Source of the DNA: Dyadobacter fermentans DSM 18053
GTDB taxonomy: Bacteria; Bacteroidota; Bacteroidia; Cytophagales; Spirosomataceae
Direction: 5' to 3'
DNA length: 64,000 nucleotides
NCBI RefSeq assembly: GCF_000023125.1
Contig: NC_013037.1
Location: forward strand, 2,108,001-2,172,000
The notes below the pieces were generated by a model, which worked only from the letters and a program-made list of their open reading frames with translations, was not told where the DNA came from and ran no database searches. This document shows, in pieces, positions 45,701-54,053 of this stretch. The translations under genes were made by a program, and so were the position numbers. The first letter of the stretch is position 1, and each line of letters begins with the position of its first letter.

Positions 45701-48700
45701 CCTCACCGCCTGGGTGAATGCCGGCGGGACACTCATTGGCCTCAGACCGGCAGCTGGCCTGGCGTCGCTATTCGGTATATCGCCGGCGGGAGGCTCGCTG
45801 AGCGACCGGTACCTGAAAGTAAATACTGCCACCGGGCCCGGCGTGGGCATCGTGGACGAAAGCATCCAGTTCCACGGCACCGCCGACCTCTACACGCTGG
45901 CTGGCGCAACGAGCATTGCCACCCTGTATTCCGATGCTACCAATGCCACGATCAACCCGGCTATTACCCTCAATAATGTCGGCCCGAATGGAGGTAAAGC
46001 CATCGCATTTACCTACGACCTGGCACGGTCCATTGTGTACACCCGCCAGGGCAATCCCGCCTGGGCAGGCCAGGAACGCGACAATCAGAGCGGCCCGATC
46101 CGTTCCGACGATCTGTTTTTCCCCGACTGGATCGATCTAAATAAGGTAGCCATTCCGCAGGCCGACGAGCAGCAGCGCCTGCTGGCCAACCTGATCCTGC
46201 TGGGTAATTTGCACAAAAAGCCTTTGCCACGCCTCTGGTACCTGCCGCGCGGACTGAAAGCGGCTGTGATTATGACCGGCGACGACCACGGTAGCGGCGG
46301 TACAATAGGGAGATTTGACGATTATATCAGCAGAAGTGCGGCTAACGATCAGCAGGCAGTCGATAACTGGACGGCGATCCGGGGCACTTCCTACATTTAC
46401 CCCAATACGCCTATCACCAACGCCCAGGCATCCGCATTCCAGGCGCAGGGCTTTGAAATAGGTGTGCATTTGAATACCAACTGTTCCAACTTCGACGAAA
46501 CATCGCTGCGCGGATTCTTCAATACCCAGCTCGCGCAAATGACGAACAACTTCCCTGGCTTGTCGCCCACGATAACGCTGCGGACGCATTGCATTGCGTG
46601 GAGCGACTGGGCTACGATGGCGAAAGTGGAGCTGGAAAACGGCATACGCCTCGATGCGAACTACTATTACTGGCCCGGCAGCTGGGTTGCCGACCGGCCC
46701 GGCATGTTCACCGGCTCGGGAATCCCGATGCGGTTTGCAGACCTCGACGGCTCGCTGATCGACGTGTACCAGGCGGCCACGCAAATGACCGACGAATCGG
46801 ATATGTCCTACACGAAGCACATCACCACGTTGCTAGACAATGCATTGGGATCCAGAGGCTACTACGGCGTATTTACCGCCAACATGCATACCGATGCCAG
46901 CGGATCGACCGGTTCGGACGTGATCATTACGGAGGCGCAGGCGCGGCAGGTGCCCGTCATTTCCGCCAGACAAATGCTCACCTGGCTCGACGGCCGGAAC
47001 AATTCTTCATTCGGTGCTTTGAGCTGGACAGGCAACACGCTGAACTTCACGATCTCCGCGGCAGCAGGCTCGGGCAGCATGCAGGCGATGGTACCTACCG
47101 AAGCCCAAAACGGGCATTTAGTAGGCATCACCGTCGACGGAAATACAGTGAGTTATTCCACACAGGTGATCAAGGGCATTTCCTATGCATTTTTCCCCGC
47201 CAATAACGGCAGCTATGTTGCCACCTATGAGGTAACAGAAACCAACCAAGCCCCGCAGATCTCGAACGTGACGGTGACACAGCCGGTAGCAGGCTCCGCC
47301 ACCATTACCTGGACTACCGACGAGCCCGCCGATTCGCGCGTGGATTACGGCACAAGTGGCGACGCATTGACCCAAAACTCGGCCACTACCACGCCTACCA
47401 CCAGCCACTCCGTCACGCTCACAGGCCTGCTGCCCGGTACCACCTACCATTTCCGGGTGACCTCCGCCGATGAACTGGCGGCTTCGAGCACGTCGCCGGC
47501 TTCTTCCGATGCGCCGCTGAGCTTTACCACCGCGCCCAACGCCGATCCGGCCTGCTTCGAGGACCTTACCGCCGCTCATTTCAGCGAAGGAACAACGGGC
47601 ACCGGCACGCTGGTTACGGCTGGCGGCGTCACGCTGAAACCGATTATCGTGGAAGATTTCACAAACCTTCCGCCGACAGAACAATGGCAAAGCTTCCCGT
47701 GGGACGGCGGCGGCTCGTCCACCATTTCGGACGGCCAGCTGGTGGTGAATGGTGCGCGGTTCAACACCGAGCCGGTGGGCAACACATTATCACCCGGCAC
47801 TTCGATTGAATTCGTAGCTACGTTCGGGGCTTCTACTTTCCAGCATATCGGGCTTGGCGCGGGTAACAATACGGATATGTATAACTCGGCAGGCACCTGG
47901 ATCATGTTCAGCACAGGCGCTAGCGGTGCCATGCAGGCGCGGGTGAACCTGAACAACTCGCCCGAAGATGTAAACCTGGGCGGGGGCCTGATCGGCACGC
48001 CTCACCTCTACCGGATCGAATGGAACGCAACGAATATCCTTTTTTACGTGGACGGCACGCTCGTTCATACCAGCTCGAAGGTTATTTCCACGCCAATGCG
48101 CTTCGGTATCAGCGATTATCACATGGGCGCACCGGGCGTGAGCATTGATTGGGTACGCATTACCCCGTATGTTCCTTCGGGCAGCTTCACATCCCGCGTG
48201 TACGATGCCGGCGGAATCAAAACGTGGCAGACAGCTAACTGGACCACCACCCTACCCGAGGGCACCAGCGTGCAGCTTTTGCAGCGGCAGGGCAATGTGG
48301 CCGAACCGGACGATTCCTGGTCGGCATTCACGTCCATCCCGGGCAGCGGATCGACCGTGGGCGGCTCCTCGCGCTACATTCAGTACCGTGCAGACCTTTC
48401 GACTTCGAATACGGCCGTTACGCCGGTGCTGCAAAGCGTAGCCATCCACTGTGCCGATCCTGTGGTGACCTGTAATGCAGGCACCGAGCAGGTGGCGCTT
48501 TCGGCGAATGCGATCACCAATACGTGCCCGGTTACGACGGTCAATCTCAGCAGCCTTGTTACCGGGACATTGCCGGAGGGCGTGCTGGCGGTGTTTTACA
48601 CAACAGCCGACCACCAGGAAGGTACCCAAGTAGCCGATCCGCTGGCCGCACCGGCTTCCGGCACTTATTATGCATTCTATTTTGATACCCACAATTCCTG

Positions 48701-49172
48701 CTTCAACACGGCTAATTCTACGGCCATCGTGACGGCAACGGCTACCGACTGCACCATTCCGACCGACCTGCGGCCTTACCTGGTGATGGATCATGTAGAA
48801 TTCACCGCAGATGCTGTCACCAATCCGCTTTCGCTGCGGGTGAGGAACACGAAGGTCGGCAGCAATGCGACGGCGCGCATTTATGTACAAATCTACAAGC
48901 CGGTCCCTGGTGCTACCATCGCGCTAACGGGCCAGGCGGCTGTGGACTGGGTTCAGGAGAGTGAAAATGCGAATTATTACGAATTCTACACCGACGTGGA
49001 CATTCCCTACGCCCCAACAGGCGGGTATGTGATCACGGCGACGCTCACTATTCCGGCGGCGGCGACTAATGGTGCCTACGATTTCAAGGCATCCATCAAG
49101 GACAATTCCGGAGGCGAAGATCCTGCCAGTTACACGAATAACAACGTGGTTATAGGCGTGTCGAAACAATAG
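42765..49172 (+). CDS. Giant secreted multidomain protein: dimethylformamidase-beta-like, Ig-like, DUF4082, amidotransferase-like, deacetylase-like, FnIII, lectin-like
   Basis: 2135 residues with a signal peptide (FIALIFLLGVAGIPVVAQ). Region by region: a domain like the C-terminal domain of N,N-dimethylformamidase beta subunit (about 30-520, with GHDEYWS at 282 and SGNEVYWRTRW at 309); an Ig-like domain (528-625); DUF4082 (627-785); an SbsA-type Ig-like domain (792-905); a ThuA/glutamine-amidotransferase-like domain (915-1150); a polysaccharide-deacetylase-like domain (1159-1415, with TGDDH at 1171-1175, GVH at 1233-1235 and RTH at 1273-1275); FnIII (1490-1590); a concanavalin-like region (1625-1800); then beta-rich repeats. 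There is no T9SS sorting domain. Substrate unknown; a surface carbohydrate- or amide-active enzyme is my inference. A T9SS-sorted protein follows after 33 bases. Confidence 0.85.
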   Translation: MLRKLHYSIRFFIALIFLLGVAGIPVVAQNAIVTENTLPGSPPSEWDVDGSGDLSIQGFATDISYNRGETAVFKIKTDATGYTVKIYRLGYYQGNGASFKGDATITASSLPQTQPTCLTNPTGLVDCGNWEESARWDIPTSAVSGIYIAKLQRTDTPEGEDPRASHITFVVRDDASTADLFFQTSDATWQAYNVYGDNDNGRSLYTGVNGIGKASKVSYNRPFLTRTGGGGGGAYEDFLFNSEYPMIRFLEKNGYDMSYTTNIDTDRRGELILNHKVFMSVGHDEYWSQAMRNNVAAARNAGKHLAFFSGNEVYWRTRWENSISTGEADRRTLVCYKEGAEGENQCNGKCDTSSPEWTGLWRSGCEYTGSGGCNPENELSGQISWDGTTGTIQVPSNYKNLRFWRNTSVAQLSDGSSETLTANTLGYEWNPEQENYRSSYPAGRILLSRSVVAGKIHHLSLYKHSSGALVFGAGTVQWTWGLDDQHDRGNEPVSRTMQQATINLFADMGVQPATLQTDLTAASESDDDTAPTVAITAPAEAGNVPVGSVATITGTAADGKVIAGVEVSTDNGVSWRLATGTNAWTFTWVPSQQGAATIRARSFDDSGNISEVAITNVNVSEPEPLPCPCTVFLPTDVPDGNVHNDGGRAIQLGMKFRSAVAGFVTGVRFYKHPSNTGTHIGQLYSNAGVLLAEATFVNETESGWQQVQFGAPVAISSNTTYVISYHSSQGYYSAMDSYFQVPKQTGALKGLANEEDGKNGIYIYSATPAFPNSNYESSNYYVDIVFETESGPDTAPPTVTMTSPGANATGIHINNNITVRFSEGIDAATVSGASVVLSSGGQEVPANITYDAGSLTVTIDPASALGYATVYTLLVKGGGADPRIKDVAGNALAEDFSFSFTTQNAPGPSPNDGPGGPILVLSAGANPFSRFPVEILRAEGLNAFAAKDISEISGNPALLDAYDVIVLGEIGLSGDNINALTAWVNAGGTLIGLRPAAGLASLFGISPAGGSLSDRYLKVNTATGPGVGIVDESIQFHGTADLYTLAGATSIATLYSDATNATINPAITLNNVGPNGGKAIAFTYDLARSIVYTRQGNPAWAGQERDNQSGPIRSDDLFFPDWIDLNKVAIPQADEQQRLLANLILLGNLHKKPLPRLWYLPRGLKAAVIMTGDDHGSGGTIGRFDDYISRSAANDQQAVDNWTAIRGTSYIYPNTPITNAQASAFQAQGFEIGVHLNTNCSNFDETSLRGFFNTQLAQMTNNFPGLSPTITLRTHCIAWSDWATMAKVELENGIRLDANYYYWPGSWVADRPGMFTGSGIPMRFADLDGSLIDVYQAATQMTDESDMSYTKHITTLLDNALGSRGYYGVFTANMHTDASGSTGSDVIITEAQARQVPVISARQMLTWLDGRNNSSFGALSWTGNTLNFTISAAAGSGSMQAMVPTEAQNGHLVGITVDGNTVSYSTQVIKGISYAFFPANNGSYVATYEVTETNQAPQISNVTVTQPVAGSATITWTTDEPADSRVDYGTSGDALTQNSATTTPTTSHSVTLTGLLPGTTYHFRVTSADELAASSTSPASSDAPLSFTTAPNADPACFEDLTAAHFSEGTTGTGTLVTAGGVTLKPIIVEDFTNLPPTEQWQSFPWDGGGSSTISDGQLVVNGARFNTEPVGNTLSPGTSIEFVATFGASTFQHIGLGAGNNTDMYNSAGTWIMFSTGASGAMQARVNLNNSPEDVNLGGGLIGTPHLYRIEWNATNILFYVDGTLVHTSSKVISTPMRFGISDYHMGAPGVSIDWVRITPYVPSGSFTSRVYDAGGIKTWQTANWTTTLPEGTSVQLLQRQGNVAEPDDSWSAFTSIPGSGSTVGGSSRYIQYRADLSTSNTAVTPVLQSVAIHCADPVVTCNAGTEQVALSANAITNTCPVTTVNLSSLVTGTLPEGVLAVFYTTADHQEGTQVADPLAAPASGTYYAFYFDTHNSCFNTANSTAIVTATATDCTIPTDLRPYLVMDHVEFTADAVTNPLSLRVRNTKVGSNATARIYVQIYKPVPGATIALTGQAAVDWVQESENANYYEFYTDVDIPYAPTGGYVITATLTIPAAATNGAYDFKASIKDNSGGEDPASYTNNNVVIGVSKQ

Positions 49173-49205
49173 GAAAGCAAGGTTCAACGCATTAACATTC
49201 ATATC

Positions 49206-50231
49206 ATGAAAATCAGACATACAATTGCTTTATTGCTCTGCATAGGCGCATTGGCAACCGGCGGGAACAATGCCCGCGCCCAGTCGGTAACCGCGGGAGC
49301 CGTCTCGTTTACGCCGGAATCGTTTGAAGGCTATCCGGAGTCGGGCACCTTCAAGGCCAGTTTCACAAAAACCAGCGGCACCATTCCCGGCGGAACGGCA
49401 CAGATCGTGTTCACTATGGTGCCGGAAGTGCCCTGGAACGGGGACGAGATCACCATCCCGCCCGGCTGGGTACGGGCAGTCTCCTCCACCGCCACCAATA
49501 TCCGGTTTGTTCTGGTCGACGACTGGACCGATGCATCAGGCCAAACCCAGCAATGGAGCATACCAGTGACCACCGCATTGGGACGGGATGAAACGTGGCC
49601 GGCGGCGACGAGCCAGATCCAGCAGCTCGACGGCGACTGGACGGTAGCCACGCCGCTTGCGAGGGTGGCCGTGACGGTCGGGGACGTGGCCATGCCGGTG
49701 ACGCTCACCACATTTACGGCCGCAAAAGAAGGGAGTACCACCCTGCTGAAATGGACCACTACCGAGGAAACCAACAGCGAGCGGTTCGATATCGAGCACA
49801 GCCTCAACGGCAAGAACTGGATTGTGATAGGCAGTGTCAAATCGAAGGGCGAAAGCACGGTGCTGCAACGGTACTCCTTCGTCCATCCCGAACCGGTCAA
49901 TGGCGAAAACCTGTACCGGTTGAAAATGATCGATAACGACGGAAGCTTCGCTTACAGCAAAATCCAGCAGGTTACGTTCAACGGCCTTCCCGAACAGAAC
50001 ATCGTTTTCCCGAACCCGGCTTCCGGGCGGATCGAGCTGGGCGTTAAAGACCTGGCCCAGGTGAAAAGCGTGCGGATTTACGACCTGGCGGGCAGGGCGA
50101 TGTACTCCGCCACAGGCAAGGCTATTTCCAAAATCATCGACATCCGAAGCCTCAGCAGCGGCGCTTACGTAGTCGAACTCGTGTACAAAACCGGCAAAGC
50201 GAAGACGGTTAAGGTAGCGATCGTGCAATGA
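49206..50231 (+). CDS. T9SS-sorted surface protein, partner of the giant protein
   Basis: 341 residues with a signal peptide ending near residue 26 (NNARAQ). A compact beta domain of about 130 residues that I do not recognise (FEGYPESGTFKASFTKTSGTIPGGTAQIVFTMVPEVPW) is followed by the linker VTLTTFTAAKEGSTTLLKWTTTEETNSERFDIEHSLNGKNW and a type A T9SS domain (NIVFPNPASGRIELGVKDL ... SSGAYVVELVYKTGKAKTVKVAIVQ). It starts 33 bases after the giant gene and ends before a terminator, so the two form an operon. Because the giant protein lacks a sorting signal, this partner could anchor it; that is speculation. Confidence 0.82.
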   Translation: MKIRHTIALLLCIGALATGGNNARAQSVTAGAVSFTPESFEGYPESGTFKASFTKTSGTIPGGTAQIVFTMVPEVPWNGDEITIPPGWVRAVSSTATNIRFVLVDDWTDASGQTQQWSIPVTTALGRDETWPAATSQIQQLDGDWTVATPLARVAVTVGDVAMPVTLTTFTAAKEGSTTLLKWTTTEETNSERFDIEHSLNGKNWIVIGSVKSKGESTVLQRYSFVHPEPVNGENLYRLKMIDNDGSFAYSKIQQVTFNGLPEQNIVFPNPASGRIELGVKDLAQVKSVRIYDLAGRAMYSATGKAISKIIDIRSLSSGAYVVELVYKTGKAKTVKVAIVQ

Positions 50232-50260
50232 GGGTTTAAAGTTTAGTATAGTAATGCCGA

Positions 50261-50292
50261 ATGCCCGGAGTCGCGAAACTCCGGGCATTTTT
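50261..50292 (+). terminator. Rho-independent terminator after the giant-gene operon
   Basis: ATGCCCGGAGT (50261-50271) pairs with ACTCCGGGCAT (50278-50288) around a six-base loop and is followed by TTTT. It lies 30 bases after the stop at 50231. Confidence 0.9.
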
Positions 50293-50307
50293 GTTGCTGT
50301 TATAAAA

Positions 50308-53109
50308 TTACTTTTTAACGAACTTCCCCTGCCATCCTTCATCCGACCGGATTAAATAAACCCCGCCCGGGAGGCCGCTTAACGGAATAGTCGTTTTTTC
50401 TGAAATCAGGGTGATTTGAAGCACCTTCCGGCCTGTTGCATTGTAAATCTGCACCACACTGCCCGGCTTGCCTGAAAAGGTCGCCGACGTAGTGGCAGGA
50501 TTGGGATAAATGAACCTTTCTTCGCGCTCGGCGAAAACCGCGGCCCTGATCGCTGAGTATTCCGTCTTCCCCGCCAGGTCGACTGTTTTTAACCGGTAAT
50601 ACGCCTTTGGAGAGAGCGGGGCGACGTCGGTGTGGCTGTAAATGCGCGTGGTAGTGGTGGTACCTGCGCCGTCTATGCGTGCAATGGACGTCCACGTGCG
50701 CGCATCGGCAGAACGCTCGATTTCGAAATAATCATTATCCGTTTCGGATGCCGTGATCCAGTTCACTTTCACCTGCCCGCCGGCTTTGCTCACATTGAAA
50801 CTAACGAGCGAAACGTCCAGCGCGGCGCATGGCACTTCCGCGCCCAGGGTGATCGTCCAGCCTTTCGTGTCGCGCAGGTAATCGATCGATGTGCGGGCGG
50901 CGCTGGCGTAAGCAACATCCTGCGCATCTAGTGTAAGACCGTCCGGTGTTTCGGTGTTCGCCGCCCAGGCCATTAAAGTGCGGCTCACATGCTCACAATC
51001 CATCCCCGAATGCGACAGCATCCCGGTCAGGTTGATCGCACTCGACAAGTTCCATTTACCCAGTTCCTGGCTGAAAGCATCTGCGCTGAACATCATGTGC
51101 GAAAAATTACGGACCTGGCGGACGTCCCAGTTTTCCAGTGGCTGGTTAAAACTTCTGGCCCCCAGCAGCATATAGGACATATCGGTTACCGAGGATACAT
51201 TCCAGTCGCCGATCGGTTGGTCAAAAGCAAAGGCGTTCCGGAACATTGCCTCCATGGCTCCGACCTGGGAAACGTCCCAATCCCCTATCGGCTGATTGAA
51301 TGCATGCGCACTCAAGAATAACCTGGTCATGTTGCGGACCTTGCTCACATTCCAGCGGCCTATCGGCTGGTTAAAACTCGTTGCGCCGCTGAACATGTTG
51401 TTCATGTCTGTGACGTTTTTAGTATCCCAGTCTGCGATAGACTGATTAAACGCGGGCGAATTCATAAAGAGCGCGCTCATGTCGGTCACGTTGCCTACGT
51501 CCCACTTGTCCAAACCCGCCACCGTCGTGAACCGACAGTCGGAAAACATCGCCCGCATAGACCTGACATCGCGCAGATCGGGAAGGTCGCCAGCGGTAAT
51601 TGTCATATTCACGCAGCGGTAATAAGCCTGCTCCATGTCCGACCACCGGATATCTCCCCATTGCTTGACTTCCAACAGCTTCTGAGGGTCCCTCGCCGAC
51701 ATTCTAATTGCGGTGAAAGTGCCGTTGCCAGGCGTAATGCTTAGCTGATAGGTTCCTGCATGCGGCAGTGTGAGGGTAAACAAGTCGCTTCCCGTCGTAG
51801 TCCCGAAGTTAGCCGCATTACCCACTTCTTCCCAGGCCACACTGTAACCGGTGCCGGTGGCCGCGATCATGATCTGATTATCGGCAGTCCGGCCGGGATT
51901 ATCGGTTTTCCATACCGCAACATAAGGCCGGGGCGGCAGCGCACAGGTGACCTCGCTGCCGATGGCGATCGTCCAGCCTTTGGTGTCGCGCAAGGTGGCC
52001 AATGCCGCAGCGGCCTGGCTGCCGTAGTTACGGCCATTCGCGCCGAAGGTGATGTTATCCGGTGTAGCCGCATTGCCTGCCCAGCCCTGCAAGGTAAGGG
52101 TCATGCTGGCGCATTGCATACCCGAGCCCAGGAGCATTTGCACCATCGTGGTGACGGCGTTCAGGTTCCAGCGGCCGAGGGGTTGGTTAAATGCAGTTGC
52201 GTTCACGAACATGGCGGTCATATTCCGCACCTTCGATACATCCCACCGGTCCAGCGACTGATTGAACAAAGTGGCGCCGTAAAACATATTGGACATATCG
52301 GTCACCTGGCCCACGTTCCATTTTTCCAGCGGCTTGTTAAAAGCGGGGGCCAGCGTAAACATGGCACCCATATTCGTCACGTTCGAAACATTCCAGTTTT
52401 CAATGCTTTCATCGAATGCCCGGGCCTGGTAAAACATCGAATTCATGTTGGTGACCTTCGACACATCCCAGCTACCAATGGGCTGGTTGAATGCACTGGC
52501 GCTGTGAAACATCTGATGCATGTTCGTCACACTCCCCATATTCCAGCTACCGAGCGGCGCGTTGAAGGTGGAGGCGAAGTAAAACAGGCGGGCCATGTTC
52601 GTAATGCCGCTTACATCCCACTGGTCGATCTCCGGTACGGTGGCGAGCGCCGCGCAGCTTTCGAACATCCCTGCCAGGCTCGCCACATCTTGCAAATCGG
52701 GCGCATCGGTGGCCGATATGGTAAGGTTGGTGCATCCCTGGAAAGCATTTTCCATACTCGTCCAGCGGATATCGCCCCATTGCTTAATTTCCAGCAGCTT
52801 GTTTCTGTCGCCGCTATTGGCAAAGGCGATCCTGCTGAATGTGCCGCTTCCCGGCGAAATGCTCACCTGGTATGTACCCGGTGACGGAAATGAGAGTACT
52901 TGCGTGCCTGATCCGGTGGCCGTGCCGTTGTTGGCCGGGTTGCCCACTTCCTCCCAGGCGATGCTATATTGGTTGCCGGTAGCGGGAATCGTAATGGAAG
53001 AGTTGTTGAAAACGCCTGGATTATCTGTTTTCCAAACGGTAATAAATTGCGCGCTGGCATTCAACACTGCCATGACAAGCAGGCTGAAAAGGAAATAAAT
53101 TTTTTTCAT
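50308..53109 (-). CDS. BspA-type repeat surface protein with T9SS sorting domain
   Basis: 933 residues with a signal peptide (LLVMAVLNASAQ). The body is two copies of one module of about 365 residues. Each has an opening beta domain (FITVWKTDNPG ... SIAWEEVGN in copy 1, YVAVWKTDNPG in copy 2), seven repeats of about 25 residues of the BspA/DUF285 type (WDVSKVTNMxxMFxxAxxFNQPIGxW), and a closing WAGNAATPDNI ... LRDTKGWTIAIGSEV segment. Copy 1 spans about 22-395, copy 2 about 396-758. A fibronectin-like stretch and type A T9SS domain (RFIYPNPATTSATF ... GGVYLIRSDEGWQGKFVKK) follow. Proteins with these repeats are often adhesins. Confidence 0.9.
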   Translation of the reverse strand: MKKIYFLFSLLVMAVLNASAQFITVWKTDNPGVFNNSSITIPATGNQYSIAWEEVGNPANNGTATGSGTQVLSFPSPGTYQVSISPGSGTFSRIAFANSGDRNKLLEIKQWGDIRWTSMENAFQGCTNLTISATDAPDLQDVASLAGMFESCAALATVPEIDQWDVSGITNMARLFYFASTFNAPLGSWNMGSVTNMHQMFHSASAFNQPIGSWDVSKVTNMNSMFYQARAFDESIENWNVSNVTNMGAMFTLAPAFNKPLEKWNVGQVTDMSNMFYGATLFNQSLDRWDVSKVRNMTAMFVNATAFNQPLGRWNLNAVTTMVQMLLGSGMQCASMTLTLQGWAGNAATPDNITFGANGRNYGSQAAAALATLRDTKGWTIAIGSEVTCALPPRPYVAVWKTDNPGRTADNQIMIAATGTGYSVAWEEVGNAANFGTTTGSDLFTLTLPHAGTYQLSITPGNGTFTAIRMSARDPQKLLEVKQWGDIRWSDMEQAYYRCVNMTITAGDLPDLRDVRSMRAMFSDCRFTTVAGLDKWDVGNVTDMSALFMNSPAFNQSIADWDTKNVTDMNNMFSGATSFNQPIGRWNVSKVRNMTRLFLSAHAFNQPIGDWDVSQVGAMEAMFRNAFAFDQPIGDWNVSSVTDMSYMLLGARSFNQPLENWDVRQVRNFSHMMFSADAFSQELGKWNLSSAINLTGMLSHSGMDCEHVSRTLMAWAANTETPDGLTLDAQDVAYASAARTSIDYLRDTKGWTITLGAEVPCAALDVSLVSFNVSKAGGQVKVNWITASETDNDYFEIERSADARTWTSIARIDGAGTTTTTRIYSHTDVAPLSPKAYYRLKTVDLAGKTEYSAIRAAVFAEREERFIYPNPATTSATFSGKPGSVVQIYNATGRKVLQITLISEKTTIPLSGLPGGVYLIRSDEGWQGKFVKK

Positions 53110-53284
53110 AGGTTAGAGATTTCCGGACATAGCATTCCCGGCGTGCTGTGAATGGAACGGCACCGGATTGAACGCTATTTATTATACGTTAACAATGAAA
53201 TGGGAAACATACGCTGATGTGGTGCCCAGGCAGATCAATTCATTTTTCATGAAGGGAATCAGTTATTGAATTAAATAAGGAGTT

Positions 53285-53304
53285 TGTGAGATTTAAGTCT
53301 CACA
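53285..53304. promoter_or_regulatory. TetR-type operator dyad, distal
   Basis: TGTGAGA, six bases, TCTCACA: a perfect dyad apart from the spacer. It shares the core GAGA-N6-TCTC with the dyad 54 bases downstream, which suggests one regulator binds both. Confidence 0.6.
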
Positions 53305-53338
53305 AAGTAAACTACCAGTTCTGAATCGCCCAAAATTT

Positions 53339-53356
53339 ATGAGATATTTATCTCAT
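53339..53356. promoter_or_regulatory. TetR-type operator dyad overlapping the tetR start codon
   Basis: ATGAGATAT facing TTATCTCAT, with eight of nine positions matching and the same GAGA-N6-TCTC core as 53285. Its last bases are the first two of the ATG at 53355, so binding would block both transcription and leader, consistent with autoregulation. Confidence 0.6.
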
Positions 53357-53887
53357 GACGAATTCAAAATTGACTACCGGCAGGGTCAGGCAGAAGCTTG
53401 AAACCCGTGACAGGATTCTTGAAACAGCGCAAATGCTGCTGGAAAAGAATACGATTTTCACCCTGGAAGAGTGGCGAAGGAACTGAATATCTCAAGGGCG
53501 ACCATTTACAGGTATTATTCCAATGTGGATATGCTCTGTGCGGAGGCCACGCTATCGCTGCGGGTAAAACAGCAGGAGGATTTTCTGGAAGACGTCAAGG
53601 ATATGACTTTGAAAGATTCGCTGGTGTATGTTCAGAAATACTTCAACATGCTTGCCTATGTACATGAAACGGGATTCCGGAAGTACCTGAGCGTGGTACT
53701 GGACGAATCGGTCAAAAAAGGGTCGGCCGCACCGCTGCGCGGGGCCCGGAGGCCGGCCGCATTGGACGCGGTCATGCGCCGTCACGCCGACCGCATCGGC
53801 CCGGAAAACTACATCTGGCTGAAACAAATCGTGACCAAGCTTTCCGGCGTGGAACCCATGATCGCTCTTAAACCGCCGGCCGAATGA
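53355..53887 (+). pseudogene. TetR-family regulator, broken by a one-base frameshift
   Basis: The ATG at 53355 opens a TetR N-terminus (TRDRILETAQMLLEKNTIFTLEE) that hits a stop after 43 codons. The rest of the helix-turn-helix continues in another frame (VAKELNISRATIYRYYSNVDMLCAEA ... ) from about 53469. One G appears to be missing: CTGGAAGAGTGGCGAAG would read in frame if it were CTGGAAGAGGTGGCGAAG. The C-terminus also stops sooner than is usual after SGVEPMIALK. Either the gene is inactive, it is made by reinitiation without its first helix, or this is a sequencing error. It lies 167 bases before the siderophore receptor that it probably controlled. Confidence 0.82.
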
Positions 53888-54053
53888 TTGCGGAAATTCA
53901 AAACCCAACTGAAAACTGATCTCGCTCACGGTTAGCCTGGTTTGGGTGAGGAAATCGGGGTGATGAGCCAACTACTTGTATTTTTTCGCCCCTGATTCAC
54001 CAAAAACATTTACATTTGACATTATTTATAATTAGTCTATATAAAATATACAA

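Noticed and set aside
54016..54045. TTGACA, 18 bases, TATAAA before the siderophore receptor
   Set aside because: It resembles the proteobacterial sigma-70 promoter, but the housekeeping sigma of Bacteroidota uses a different pattern, and the stretch is simply AT-rich.
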